64,000 bases of DNA from Acidisarcina sp. (GCA_035539175.1 DATLIY010000008.1:124001-188000); one strand, 5' to 3'. Shown: positions 24,171-33,086, numbered from the stretch's first letter. Program-made: numbers and translations. The notes: generated by a model from the sequence alone, not told the origin.

Positions 24171-25580
24171 CTACTCCAGACGCAGCTCGCGCATCTTGCG
24201 CCAGAGCGTGGAGCGGCTGAGCCCAAGAGCCTTTGCGGCATCCGCGCGACGCCAGTGGTGAGCATCCAGAGTGGCGACCAGGTGCTCCGACTCCGGAGAA
24301 AGGTGCTGCGGCTCGCGAGATTCAGCCGCGGAGGGGCGCTCGGCGGCTCGCGGATGCTGGGTTGAAGGGTCGCGTATCTCTTGGGGCAGATCTTCCGGCA
24401 GGATTGTCTCGATCCTCGAAACCGCCACGGCATACTCCATGACGTTGGCCAATTCGCGCACATTGCCCGGCCAGGAATAGTCCAGCAGCAGGCGCGTTGC
24501 CTGCGGCGACAGGCGACGTATCAACCCATGCTGCGAAGTGACCCGGCTGAGCAGGTGAACCGCCAGCGGAGGAATATCCTCTCTTCGCTGCCGCAGCGGC
24601 GGCACTTCGATGGGAACAACACACAGTCGATAGTAGAGGTCTTCGCGCAGACGCCCCTGACGCAGGGCAGACGGAAGATCCACATTGGTGGCGGCAATGA
24701 TGCGCGCGCGCGTAGATCTGGCGACACTCTCGCCGACGCGCTCATATTGGCGCTCCTGCAGCACGCGCAACAACTTAACCTGCAGCAGAGTGGGCAGATC
24801 GCCGATCTCATCGAGAAAGAGCGTTCCCTGCGAGGCCAGTTCGAAGCGGCCGACGCGGTCCCGTACTGCTCCGGTAAAGGCTCCACGGACATGGCCGAAC
24901 AGCTCCGCCTCAAGGAGATCGGCGGGAATTGCGCCGCAGTTCACGGCAACAAAGGGTCCGCTGCATCGCTGCGAGTGCTGGTGAATGGCGCGGGCTACCA
25001 CTTCCTTTCCGGTGCCGCTTTCGCCGCTAATCAGCACCGCGGCTTCGCTCTGCTCCAGGTTCTCCACCAGCCGGAAGATGCGTTGCATCGCCGGAGAGCA
25101 GGCAATAGCGCCAGAGTAGAAAGTAGGGCCGTCCGGGCACATCTCCTCTTCTTCCGCAGGCCGAAGCAGCGCCAGATATTTCATCCGTGGATCGCAGATA
25201 CTTGTGGCATCCGGGGCCACAGGAGCGACGGTAATCGAGACCAGGTACGGCGCACAGGACCCAAATTGCAGAGTAGCACGCCAACCTTCGCGCTTATGGC
25301 CATCCTGCAGCGCCTCGCGCAGCGGCCCGCCCGGCCCCAGAAGATCCACCCCCAGCAGCTCTTCAATCCCGCGCCCGCGCAGAGCAGAGGAGGTTCCGCT
25401 CCCCAGCAGCGTATCCAGCAGATACGAGGCATGAACAATCCGGAAATCCGCATCCATGCAGACAAAGGCTCTCCCCACAGATGCGAGAGCGCGCGTCACG
25501 CCCTGCAATGCAATCTGGGTAGTCTCATCTAACGAGGGATCGACAGAGGGAAGACAGCGTAACCTGGCGCCAGAGTCCAT
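24171..25580 (-). CDS. Sigma-54-dependent activator (PAS-like, AAA+, Fis HTH)
   Basis: A 469-residue enhancer-binding protein. Residues 20-140 look like a PAS-type sensor (VGRAFVCMDADFRIVHASYLLDTLLG) containing several Cys, e.g. 109, 129 and 148. The AAA+ domain has Walker A GESGTGKE (186-193), the sigma-54 loop GAFTGA (233-238) and Walker B TLFLDEIGDL, followed by the R-finger region. The C-terminal Fis-type helix-turn-helix reads WRRADAAKALGLSRSTLWRKM. It is encoded directly before the sulfur operon on the same strand. Likely ligand classes are sulfide/persulfide (through cysteines) or a hydrophobic compound; neither is proven. Confidence 0.92.
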   Translation of the reverse strand: MDSGARLRCLPSVDPSLDETTQIALQGVTRALASVGRAFVCMDADFRIVHASYLLDTLLGSGTSSALRGRGIEELLGVDLLGPGGPLREALQDGHKREGWRATLQFGSCAPYLVSITVAPVAPDATSICDPRMKYLALLRPAEEEEMCPDGPTFYSGAIACSPAMQRIFRLVENLEQSEAAVLISGESGTGKEVVARAIHQHSQRCSGPFVAVNCGAIPADLLEAELFGHVRGAFTGAVRDRVGRFELASQGTLFLDEIGDLPTLLQVKLLRVLQERQYERVGESVARSTRARIIAATNVDLPSALRQGRLREDLYYRLCVVPIEVPPLRQRREDIPPLAVHLLSRVTSQHGLIRRLSPQATRLLLDYSWPGNVRELANVMEYAVAVSRIETILPEDLPQEIRDPSTQHPRAAERPSAAESREPQHLSPESEHLVATLDAHHWRRADAAKALGLSRSTLWRKMRELRLE

Positions 25581-25908
25581 GAACGAACGCTCCTATTCCT
25601 TGCTTTGCAACCGCCCTCGTAAACCGGATTGCAGGTGTTTACCAGGGGCAGCCTATTCCCGGGGCTTAAGTCGAATAAATACCCCTGAGCGGAGAGCGTT
25701 ACAGATAACGAGATTATTTTTGTCCCCCAATTCTGAATAAAAGCCTGGATAGTGTTCGACGTGTGTCCCAGCTCACACCAAACCTGGGCAATAGACTCCC
25801 ATGCCCCTTCCCGGATGAAATACAGGGAGGCGTATAGGGGAAAGACGATGGGGTCGGCGACGTCACCAACATGCCTGGGTGATACGCGACCCCGATGGGA
25901 GGAGCGAC
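25581..25908. other. Intergenic region upstream of the sigma-54 activator
   Basis: These 328 bases hold the leader of the activator gene and the end of the GYD gene. I see no gene and no clear -24/-12 element. Two loose half-sites, TTTGCAACC and GGATTGCAGG (25617-25635 area), resemble the TGCAACA half-site of the downstream palindrome and could give autoregulation, but the match is weak. Confidence 0.35.
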
Positions 25909-26202
25909 TCAGGCAATGCCGGAAAAGATCTTTCTGTATTCGTCCTCGGTAAAGGCGCGAAGTGTCTCGGTTTGGATCCTGCCTTGTGAGGCGAGTGTGA
26001 GTGCAGCTTTGGCCAGAGCCGCGTCATCGGGAGCCTCAATGACGAGCAACATGTCATATTGCCCCATCAGCATATAGAACTCTTTCAACTTCACCCCGGC
26101 GTCCGCAAATGCCTTTCTGCCGGCATCGAGGCGTTTGGGGCTATCCTTAAGCTGCTGCAGGCCCGTTGCTGTCCATTTGGCCAGTGCAATATACGTGGGC
26201 AT
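25909..26202 (-). CDS. GYD-domain protein
   Basis: A 97-residue protein: MPTYIALAKWTATGLQQLKDSPKRLDAGRKAFADAGVKLKEFYMLMGQYDMLLVIEAPDD is cut here for length, but the GQYDMLLVIEAPDD block is the name-giving GYD core (here QYD). It is a small ferredoxin-like dimeric alpha/beta barrel family with no established activity, often seen near redox or sulfur genes. Its start follows CCGGCGGAGGGAATCCC. It is transcribed toward the sigma-54 activator and could belong to the same transcription unit or regulon, though the 328-bp gap argues against an operon. Confidence 0.75.
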   Translation of the reverse strand: MPTYIALAKWTATGLQQLKDSPKRLDAGRKAFADAGVKLKEFYMLMGQYDMLLVIEAPDDAALAKAALTLASQGRIQTETLRAFTEDEYRKIFSGIA

Positions 26203-26347
26203 GGGATTCCCTCCGCCGGGAAGTATATGCCGCTGCCAACCCTCCGAGGGGGAAAATCAGGGATTTTCGGCTGGTGGAAACGGGAGAAGAATGCCGTATC
26301 GGCGGGTGGTCCTGGTCCAAGGTATTTTCACAATTCCTGCGTGCATC

Positions 26348-26387
26348 GTAGGATGAAGGGACGCGCAGTAGGATGAAGAGACGCGCA
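26348..26387. repeat. Tandem duplication of a 20-bp unit
   Basis: Two adjacent copies, 26348-26367 and 26368-26387, are identical at 19 of 20 positions (unit begins GTAGGATGAAG). They lie 150 bases upstream of the ABC permease in an otherwise featureless stretch. No function is evident. Confidence 0.6.
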
Positions 26388-26539
26388 GAACGTCCGAGAG
26401 TCAGGGACGTCTAACGCATAGATTATGAGATTCCTGAAGCTGACGCAGCCTCTGGGACATCTGAATAGGTAGCCTCTTGCCCGTGATCGGTTACAAATCG
26501 GCGTCGTTCGAGCGCACCCTGGCGAGCGCAAAGACCACT

Positions 26540-27754
26540 ATGGTCTTCAGCGAAATCGTGCGGATTGCGGTCGATAGTTTTCGCGCCAGCAAGGTACGTT
26601 TTGCGCTGACGGCACTTGGCATGGTGATCGGGTCAGCGTCCCTGATTTTCGTGGTCACCATCGGCCTTACGGGCAAGGCGTATGTTCTGAACCTGCTCCA
26701 GAGTATCGGCACCAATATGGTGGTGGTGGATTACCAGGGCGGAGGCAATGCCGAATCGGGCATCGGAAAAGAATTTCACAGTGACTTCCTGACCCGTGAC
26801 GATGAAGCCGCGGTGCTGGAGCAGGTGCCGGCCGTAGCGTACTCCTCGCCCATGCTGGAGATGCATGATCGCATCAGCTTTGGCGGCGGCGTAGTCAAAG
26901 ATATTCTCGTGCTCGGGGTCTCCCCGGAATACCGCCAGGTTCGCAATCTGGTCGTTCTATCGGGGCGCTTCTTTGACGACGAAGACGAGCAGACGCACAC
27001 CAAGGCGGCGGTGGTAACGGAGCCCTTCGCGCGGCAGATGTTCGGGAGCGCCGATGCGGCGATCAACCGGAGCTTTGCGATCAGCGGAATTCCCTTCACC
27101 ATTATCGGGACGTTCAAAGAGCGCGTAGACACCTTTGGCCAGTCGGAGGTTGCCGATCAGACAATCCTGATTCCCTACTCCGTGGCGCGTTACTTCACTG
27201 GAACGAACCGGGTGAAGCAGATCTTCTTTTCCATTCGCGATCAGAACGACGTGATCGAAGGCACGCAGGAGATCAAGCGAGTCATTCAGTCCCGGCACCG
27301 GCCCAACTCCGTCTACAACGCACAAAACCTGACACAACTGCTGACCGTCGCGGCGCAGATCATGGACGCGCTCACGGTAGGGCTTCTGCTCATCTCCGCA
27401 GTCACGCTGGCTGTGAGCGGCATCGGCATTATGAACATCATGCTGGCTTCGGTGCGCTCCAGAATTCGCGAAATCGGCATTCGCAAGGCCCTGGGGGCCA
27501 CCTATCGCGAGATTCAGTTGCAGTTTCTGGTCGAAGCAGTGTTTATCTCGCTCAGCGGAGGAATTGTGGGCACGATTCTGGGCCTGGCGGTTCCCTTCTC
27601 GGTGCGCTTCTTGACCGATTACAAGCTGCCGGTTTCCGTATGGTCCGTTATCATTGCGCTGGTAACTGCCACGGGCGTGGGCGTTATATTCGGGACGCTG
27701 CCAGCCACACGCGCAGCACAACTCGATCCTGTCGAATCTCTGAAATACGAATAA
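26540..27754 (+). CDS. MacB/FtsX-like ABC transporter permease
   Basis: A 404-residue permease from ATG 26540 (the frame opens at TTG 26477). It starts VRIAVDSFRASKVRFALTALGMVIGSASLIFVV, the typical first helix of MacB-type permeases. A large periplasmic MacB_PCD domain follows (VVVDYQGGGNAESG, VVTEPFARQMFG), then three C-terminal helices with the FtsX motif IMLASVRSRIREIGIRKALGATYREI and the ending ATRAAQLDPVESLKYE. It needs a LolD-type ATPase; the only one in the window is 19 kb away at 6518-7285. The substrate could be a lipoprotein, peptide or drug. Confidence 0.88.
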   Translation: MVFSEIVRIAVDSFRASKVRFALTALGMVIGSASLIFVVTIGLTGKAYVLNLLQSIGTNMVVVDYQGGGNAESGIGKEFHSDFLTRDDEAAVLEQVPAVAYSSPMLEMHDRISFGGGVVKDILVLGVSPEYRQVRNLVVLSGRFFDDEDEQTHTKAAVVTEPFARQMFGSADAAINRSFAISGIPFTIIGTFKERVDTFGQSEVADQTILIPYSVARYFTGTNRVKQIFFSIRDQNDVIEGTQEIKRVIQSRHRPNSVYNAQNLTQLLTVAAQIMDALTVGLLLISAVTLAVSGIGIMNIMLASVRSRIREIGIRKALGATYREIQLQFLVEAVFISLSGGIVGTILGLAVPFSVRFLTDYKLPVSVWSVIIALVTATGVGVIFGTLPATRAAQLDPVESLKYE

Positions 27755-27761
27755 GGATTCT

Positions 27762-28022
27762 CTACATCACCCAGGCTAGTTTTTCTATTTCCGCCTGCAT
27801 GCAGTCGTAATTGCAGCGGCCACCTTCCAGGCGGCTGATGATGCTGCGAGCGTTCTCCGGATTGACTCCATAGCCGCGACCGACAAGGAAGACGGAGAGA
27901 ACCTCGGCAGCCTGCCAGCTATCAAGCCCTTCCTTGGACAATTCATTCCGCAGGGTGGAGAGCTCCATCTCCGTAAACTTCTCAACCAATCTGGCTTCAT
28001 TCGATTTCAAATCGGTTCTCAA
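27762..28022 (-). CDS. Conserved-looking small protein of unknown function
   Basis: An 86-residue protein. I chose TTG 28022 as start because AGGAGAAGGAG ends seven bases before it; a GTG at 28052 is also in frame. The product is helical and charged (LVEKFTEMELSTLRNELSKEGLDSWQAAEVLSVFLVGRGYG, then NPENARSIISRLE) and has two cysteines (CNYDC) near the end. I do not recognise the family. It is convergent with the ABC permease, seven bases apart. Confidence 0.55.
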   Translation of the reverse strand: MRTDLKSNEARLVEKFTEMELSTLRNELSKEGLDSWQAAEVLSVFLVGRGYGVNPENARSIISRLEGGRCNYDCMQAEIEKLAWVM

Positions 28023-28247
28023 GGGGCGGCTCCTTCTCCTGCGGCACCGCACTGCTCCAATGCAGGCGTTATCTAATTAGACACGGCCCACAGGAATTCG
28101 TTGCAAATCGATTTCGATGCTCTACTGCCACGGCAGGCTTAGCGGCAAAAGCGAAAGCCAGCGCGGTTCAACGATGAGCCCGGCCCTCAAAGCAGCCGTT
28201 GCGGATGCAGCCCTTGCACGGTCTGAAGGCTCTAGAATAGGAGAGGT

Positions 28248-28460
28248 ATGAGCGAACAACCGATGAGCGGCGGCCTCTCACTCAAAATAATGATGCTGGT
28301 ATTGTTCCTGGTGTTGGCCGTTGCAGGGGGAATTGCATACTTGCTGGTGTACCCGTCTTTCCACCGCCAGCACATTCCCTTCACAACCGGAGCGATGCGC
28401 TACTTCTCCGGTGGCGTAACGGTCGCCCGCTCGGCAATCATAACGGGGATGTCATCCTGA
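28248..28460 (+). CDS. Small single-helix membrane protein
   Basis: A 70-residue protein with a very good ribosome site (AGGAGAGGT directly before ATG). One transmembrane helix (IMMLVLFLVLAVAGGIAYLLV) is followed by a short basic tail. The last 20 residues (GGVTVARSAIITGMSS) are encoded antisense to the 3' end of the Trm112-like gene, a 61-base convergent overlap. Unknown function. The start signal makes it likely real despite its size. Confidence 0.55.
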   Translation: MSEQPMSGGLSLKIMMLVLFLVLAVAGGIAYLLVYPSFHRQHIPFTTGAMRYFSGGVTVARSAIITGMSS

Positions 28461-28591
28461 ACAGGGTAATATCGACCGCAGGCAGCGCAATGCAGCCAAC
28501 GATGCTCGTTTGCGGAGGGGCCCGGCTGTACCGGCCCATGGCAGGAAGGACAGACGAGCATTGCAAGAAGATGGTCGGGAAGCAGCGTCAT
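28400..28591 (-). CDS. Trm112-like zinc-ribbon protein
   Basis: A 63-residue protein: MTLLPDHLLAMLVCPSCHGPV, then WLHCAACGRYYPVQDDIPVMI. The two CxxC pairs form a zinc knuckle as in Trm112/UPF0434 (YcaR). The family supports methyltransferases in other organisms; its bacterial role is not settled. ATG 28591 gives the usual length; the frame opens at 28696 but would overlap folD. Its 3' end overlaps the small membrane protein gene. Confidence 0.82.
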   Translation of the reverse strand: MTLLPDHLLAMLVCPSCHGPVQPGPSANEHRWLHCAACGRYYPVQDDIPVMIAERATVTPPEK

Positions 28592-28650
28592 AGCTATCAG
28601 TCTATTATCAGCGGCGGCTGCATTGCGCCGCGAAAGGATATGCAAGAGGA

Positions 28651-29577
28651 ATGACAAAGGGTCGAATTCTGGATGGAACAGCGATTGCCGCCGCAATCAA
28701 AGAGGACGTGGCCAGGGAAGTGACCAGCCTGGCTGCTCAAGGCATACGGCCCGCTCTTGCCGCAGTGCTGGTGGGCAATGTGCCGGCGTCGCAGATTTAT
28801 GTTCGCAACAAGGTAAAGACCTGCGAAAGCCTGGGCATCGCGAGTGAGCTCATCACCCCTCCGGAGACGGTGACGACCGAGGAGATGCTGGCTCTGGTGG
28901 CGGATCTGAATGCCCGCGACGACATCGACGGCATCCTGCTGCAACTCCCTCTGCCGCAGCAGGTCAATGCGAAGGCGTTGCTGGAGGCGGTGGCCCCGGA
29001 CAAGGATGTGGACGGCTTCCACCCGGTGAATGTGGGGCGCCTGCAGACGGGACAGCCTGCGCTTGCACCCTGCACTCCCTCGGGCATCATTGAGATGCTG
29101 AAGCGCAGCGGGATTGCGATGTCCGGGCAGAACGCAGTTGTGATAGGACGCAGCGACATTGTCGGCAAGCCGATGGCGATCCTTCTGCTGCAGCAGAACG
29201 CGACGGTGACGGTATGCCACAGCAAGACGCGCGATCTGGGCGAGTTCACCCGCAACGCCGATATTCTTGTGGCTGCCATCGGCCGTGCGGGATTTGTAAC
29301 CGCGGAGATGATAAAGCCGGGTTCGACGGTAATCGATGTAGGCATGAACCGGATCACTTCGCAGGCAGACTTCGACCGCTTCTTCGCAGGAGATGCGCGC
29401 CGCGAGAAGACCTTCCGCGAGAAGGGCTCCACGCTGATCGGCGATGTCGATCCCAAGGCGTTTGCACTGGCAGGCGCTTACACGCCAGTACCCGGCGGCG
29501 TGGGGCCGCTGACGATCGCGATGCTGATGGCCAACACGGTTCGCGCGGCCCGGTTGCGCCGCGGTCTGAAGGTCTGA
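28651..29577 (+). CDS. folD: Bifunctional methylene-THF dehydrogenase / cyclohydrolase
   Basis: A 308-residue enzyme of C1 metabolism that interconverts 5,10-methylene-, methenyl- and 10-formyl-tetrahydrofolate in the cytoplasm. Motifs are YVRNKVKTCESLGI (catalytic Lys), GILLQLPLPQQ, DKDVDGFHPVNVG, the NAD(P) motif VVIGRSDIVGKPMA and the C-terminal PVPGGVGPLTIAMLM. Length is normal for FolD, with AAGAGGA before the ATG. It is followed seven bases on by coaE, so the two are probably co-transcribed. It supplies formyl-THF for PurN, encoded nearby. Confidence 0.97.
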   Translation: MTKGRILDGTAIAAAIKEDVAREVTSLAAQGIRPALAAVLVGNVPASQIYVRNKVKTCESLGIASELITPPETVTTEEMLALVADLNARDDIDGILLQLPLPQQVNAKALLEAVAPDKDVDGFHPVNVGRLQTGQPALAPCTPSGIIEMLKRSGIAMSGQNAVVIGRSDIVGKPMAILLLQQNATVTVCHSKTRDLGEFTRNADILVAAIGRAGFVTAEMIKPGSTVIDVGMNRITSQADFDRFFAGDARREKTFREKGSTLIGDVDPKAFALAGAYTPVPGGVGPLTIAMLMANTVRAARLRRGLKV

Positions 29578-29583
29578 CGGCAG

Positions 29584-30243
29584 ATGCTGCGCGTAGGGCT
29601 GACAGGCGGACTGGGGAGCGGCAAGAGCACGGTGGCGCAGATGTTCCGCGCCCTGGGAGCTCACGTGATCGAAGCGGACGCAGTAGGCCGCGAGTTGATG
29701 CAGCCCGGACAAGCGGTCTATGAAGCCGTAGCAGAGCATTTTGGCCGCGGCATTCTGAAGGCGGATGGCACGATCGATCGCCGGAAGCTGTCGATGCTGG
29801 CATTCGAGGGCGGCCGGATCGAGGAGTTGAATCGCCTCGTGCATCCTGCGGTGATAGCGGCGCAGGAGGAGTGGGCAAACCGGCTCTTTGCCCGCCAGCC
29901 GAATGCGGTGGCGATGGTGGAGTCTGCTTTGATCTTCGAAGCGGAGCGCTCCGGCACGGCCCCCGGCTGGCGCGACCGCTTTGATCGAGTCATCCTGGTC
30001 TCTGCACCCGACGACGTGAAGATTGCCCGCTATGTGGAGCGCATTTCGCCGGGGCATTGGAATGAATCCGTGGCGGCAGACGCCAGGGCGCGGCTGGCGC
30101 AACAGATTCCCGACAGCGAGAAGGCTCCCCGCTGCGATTACGTCATCGAAAATACTGGAACGCTGGAGGATCTGGGCAGCCGGGTTCGCGAGATTTACCG
30201 GGAGCTTAGCGCCCTGGCGCAACGGAATCCATCCGTTTGCTGA
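29584..30243 (+). CDS. coaE: Dephospho-CoA kinase
   Basis: A 219-residue kinase with P-loop GGLGSGKST at residues 8-16, IEADAVGRELMQPG (substrate-binding acidic residue), RIEELNRLVHPAVI and lid CDYVIENTGTLEDL. It phosphorylates dephospho-CoA in the last step of coenzyme A synthesis. The window also has panB and panC of the same pathway at 43.9-45.7 kb. It starts seven bases after folD. Confidence 0.95.
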   Translation: MLRVGLTGGLGSGKSTVAQMFRALGAHVIEADAVGRELMQPGQAVYEAVAEHFGRGILKADGTIDRRKLSMLAFEGGRIEELNRLVHPAVIAAQEEWANRLFARQPNAVAMVESALIFEAERSGTAPGWRDRFDRVILVSAPDDVKIARYVERISPGHWNESVAADARARLAQQIPDSEKAPRCDYVIENTGTLEDLGSRVREIYRELSALAQRNPSVC

Positions 30244-30338
30244 AGCTGACAGCCTTCTCCCGCTACAATCCAGATAGGACGGCTGCCGCGGGTGGCTGTT
30301 CCTGGAATTGCAATGAGAGATTACACAGGTAGCAGGCC

Positions 30339-31493
30339 ATGAAAATTCGCCGCATTCTTCTCGTCGTGTTAATGGTCGCCGGGTTCTGGTATGTCACCAG
30401 TACCCTGACCGGTCGCATTCCCTGGCTTGGGAAGTGGTTTGGCAAAGTGGTACCCGTGGCTGGGCTGAATCTGACCGAAGCCAATGCACAGCCCGCCTAC
30501 GATTCAGAAGAGTTGAATAACATCGCGGTCTATAAGAAGGTTCTGCCGTCGGTGGTCAACATCACTTCGTCGGCGATGTCCTTTGATTTTTTCTACGGTA
30601 TGGTGCCGCAGCAGGGCCAGGGATCTGGCTTCGTCCTGGATACGACCGGGCATGTGCTGACGAACTATCACGTCATCGCCGATGCCAATCGCATTGAAGT
30701 GACGCTGAGCGACAAGCGCAAATTCAAGGCGCGCGTGGCGGGCTTTGACAAGTCTCACGATCTGGCACTGCTGCAGATCACCGCTCCGAATCTCACCCCC
30801 GCCGTTCTCTCCAATTCGCAGGGTTTGGTGGTGGGACAGAAGGTGTATGCGATCGGCAATCCGTTCGGCTTGAGCGGGACGATGACGCGCGGTATTATCA
30901 GCGCGATCCGGCCCATCCGCACCCCATCAGGAGAAGCCATTGACGACGCCATTCAAACCGATGCCGCCATCAACCCCGGCAACTCTGGCGGCCCGCTGTT
31001 GAACTCGCGCGGCGAGGTAATCGGCATCAATACGCTGATTGCCAGCAATGGCGCGGATCAGAGCTCGGGTATCGGCTTCGCGATTCCCATCAACTCGGCA
31101 AAGGCGGTCCTGGCCGATCTGGCCAAGTATGGCCGCGTACGCAGACCGACCATAGGGATCGTCTCCCTGCCCATCGGGCCGGACCTGGCGCAACAGATGG
31201 GACTCGCAGCAGACTCGGGAGTGCTGATCCAGCGCGTATTGCCGGGCGGCGCAGCAGAGCGGGCCGGATTGCGCGGCGGTAAGCAGGAAGCATACCTGGG
31301 AAATACGCCGATCTATCTTGGCGGAGACCTGATCGTCGGCATCGATGGAGAAGAGGTGACCAGCACCCAGGACATCGCGGCCATCATGGACAAACACCAG
31401 ATAGGGGACACGATCACGGTGACCTATTTCCGCGGCCGCAGCAAGATGTCCGTTCGGCTGACATTAGGGGAAGCTCGCGACGTAGCCGCCTGA
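30339..31493 (+). CDS. HtrA/DegP-type periplasmic serine protease (S1C, one PDZ)
   Basis: A 384-residue protease. It has an N-terminal membrane anchor (ILLVVLMVAGFWYVTSTL), and the catalytic triad is visible: His in TNYHVIADAN, Asp in SHDLALLQI, Ser in INPGNSGGPLL. The single C-terminal PDZ domain (about 270-375) contains GVLIQRVLPGGAAERAGL and GGDLIVGIDGEEV. One PDZ and an N-terminal anchor fit the DegS/HtrA-like subgroup, which handles misfolded envelope proteins or triggers stress signalling. It stands 95 bases after coaE with its own leader. Confidence 0.92.
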   Translation: MKIRRILLVVLMVAGFWYVTSTLTGRIPWLGKWFGKVVPVAGLNLTEANAQPAYDSEELNNIAVYKKVLPSVVNITSSAMSFDFFYGMVPQQGQGSGFVLDTTGHVLTNYHVIADANRIEVTLSDKRKFKARVAGFDKSHDLALLQITAPNLTPAVLSNSQGLVVGQKVYAIGNPFGLSGTMTRGIISAIRPIRTPSGEAIDDAIQTDAAINPGNSGGPLLNSRGEVIGINTLIASNGADQSSGIGFAIPINSAKAVLADLAKYGRVRRPTIGIVSLPIGPDLAQQMGLAADSGVLIQRVLPGGAAERAGLRGGKQEAYLGNTPIYLGGDLIVGIDGEEVTSTQDIAAIMDKHQIGDTITVTYFRGRSKMSVRLTLGEARDVAA

Positions 31494-31536
31494 CCGCACT
31501 GCATTCCATAGCCCCACAGAGCCGGGAGGCCGCGCC

Positions 31537-32472
31537 ATGAGCAGATGGACCACAGCAAACATTCCGCGGCTGGACGGCAAGCTGGCTATCGTGACCGGCG
31601 CGAACAGTGGCATTGGGCTGCACACAGCGCGGGCGCTGGCGCGAGCCGGATGCGCGGTGATTCTGGCGTGCCGCAACGCGGATAAGGCCGCAGCAACGAA
31701 GCTGCTTATCGAGCGGGAGACGCCGGATGCAAGGTTGCAACCGGCCATGCTGAATCTGGCGGATCTGGCCTCGGTGCGCAATTTTACCGCTTCATTCCTT
31801 GCCAGCGGCCTTCGGCTGGATCTACTGATCAACAACGCCGGTGTAATGGCTCTGCCGACGCGGCAAACCACTGCAGACGGCTTTGAGCTGCAATTCGGCA
31901 CGAATCACCTGGGCCACTTTGCCTTGACCGGGCCACTGCTCCCCTGCCTGCTGGCGGCTCCAGCGGCGCGAGTCGTGACCGTCAGCTCCCTTGCGCATCG
32001 CGGAGGCAGAATTGACTTTGACAATCTGCAATGGGTGCACGACTACAAACCCTGGCCTGCCTATCGCCAATCGAAGCTGGCTAACCTGCTGTTCGGCTTT
32101 GAGCTGGAGCGCAGGTTCGAGCAGGCGGGAGTCACGGTAAGAAGCATGGTTGTGCATCCAGGAGTGGCCAACACCAGTCTCTTCGCGAATGGGCCGGGCA
32201 AAGGCAAGGGGATGGTCAACGCGCTGATTCCCAAGGTGATTGGCTGGTTTGCGCAGTCTGAAGAACAGGGTGCCCTGCCGACGCTCTATGCGGCGACCGC
32301 TCCCGAGGCGCAAGGCGGCCACTTCTATGGCCCGGATGGCTTCCGGCAGATAAAGGGCTACCCCGTAGAGGTTGAGCCCGAGGCGCAGGCAAAGGATGCG
32401 GCACTGGCAGCCAGGCTCTGGGATGTCTCCGAACAGCTCACCGGCAGGCAGTACAACTTCTCCGCACGCTAA
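31537..32472 (+). CDS. Short-chain dehydrogenase (retinol-dehydrogenase-like)
   Basis: A 311-residue SDR. It has nucleotide motif TGANSGIG, LLINNAGVM, active-site Ser in VVTVSSLAH and YRQSK (YxxxK). It is of the larger RDH/WWOX-like type, with an active-site extension. The substrate is unknown. Its stop overlaps the convergent purN stop by four bases. Confidence 0.88.
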   Translation: MSRWTTANIPRLDGKLAIVTGANSGIGLHTARALARAGCAVILACRNADKAAATKLLIERETPDARLQPAMLNLADLASVRNFTASFLASGLRLDLLINNAGVMALPTRQTTADGFELQFGTNHLGHFALTGPLLPCLLAAPAARVVTVSSLAHRGGRIDFDNLQWVHDYKPWPAYRQSKLANLLFGFELERRFEQAGVTVRSMVVHPGVANTSLFANGPGKGKGMVNALIPKVIGWFAQSEEQGALPTLYAATAPEAQGGHFYGPDGFRQIKGYPVEVEPEAQAKDAALAARLWDVSEQLTGRQYNFSAR

Positions 32473-33086
32473 ACGCGGGCAGGCTGCTTGCGGCGGAGGT
32501 AGCGGCGGCCTGCGACCTCGTATTCACCGGAGAGAACGAGGGCAATCGCTTCGGTATAGGCGACGTGTTCCTGCTCCAGGATGCGGGCGGACAGGGCGTG
32601 CGCATCATCGTCGTCCAACACCGGAACCACTTTCTGCAGCACAATCACTCCGTGGTCCAGGTCCTCATCGACAAAGTGGACGGTGCATCCGCTCACCTTG
32701 GCTCCGTACTCCAGCGCCTGATGCTGCGCGTCGAGGCCCGGAAATGCCGGCAGCAGCGAGGGATGGATGTTCAGGATGCGATGCGGAAAAGCCTGCACAA
32801 AGCCGGGCGAGAGCAGACGCATATATCCGGCGAGGCAGACGAGATCCACGTCATGCGCGCGCAGGCATTCGATCATCTCCGCGTCATGCTCGGCACGCTT
32901 GCGCCCCCGCGCCTCAACAACAATGGCGGGGAGTCCGCGCTCGCGGGCAGCAGCGATTCCCGGAGCATCGGCGACATTGGAGAGAACGACGGCGATTTCC
33001 GCGCCGGGGAGCCTGCCTTGCTGGATGCTGTCGGCGATGGCGAGGAAGTTGGATCCTCGCCCCGACAGCAGAATGCCTAATTTCAT
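32469..33086 (-). CDS. purN: Phosphoribosylglycinamide formyltransferase
   Basis: A 205-residue enzyme that transfers formyl from 10-formyl-THF to GAR (purine pathway, step 3). Motifs are GILLSGRGSN (phosphate binding), LAGYMRLLSPGF, the catalytic ILNIHPSLLPAFPG (Asn, His) and CTVHFVDEDLDHG (Asp). It lies 15 bases after purM on the same strand, the usual purM-purN pair. Confidence 0.95.
   Translation of the reverse strand: MKLGILLSGRGSNFLAIADSIQQGRLPGAEIAVVLSNVADAPGIAAARERGLPAIVVEARGRKRAEHDAEMIECLRAHDVDLVCLAGYMRLLSPGFVQAFPHRILNIHPSLLPAFPGLDAQHQALEYGAKVSGCTVHFVDEDLDHGVIVLQKVVPVLDDDDAHALSARILEQEHVAYTEAIALVLSGEYEVAGRRYLRRKQPARV

Noticed and set aside
28597-30222. 541-codon open frame antisense to folD and coaE
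   Set aside because: Both sense genes are certain; the antisense frame has no motif and no start signal.
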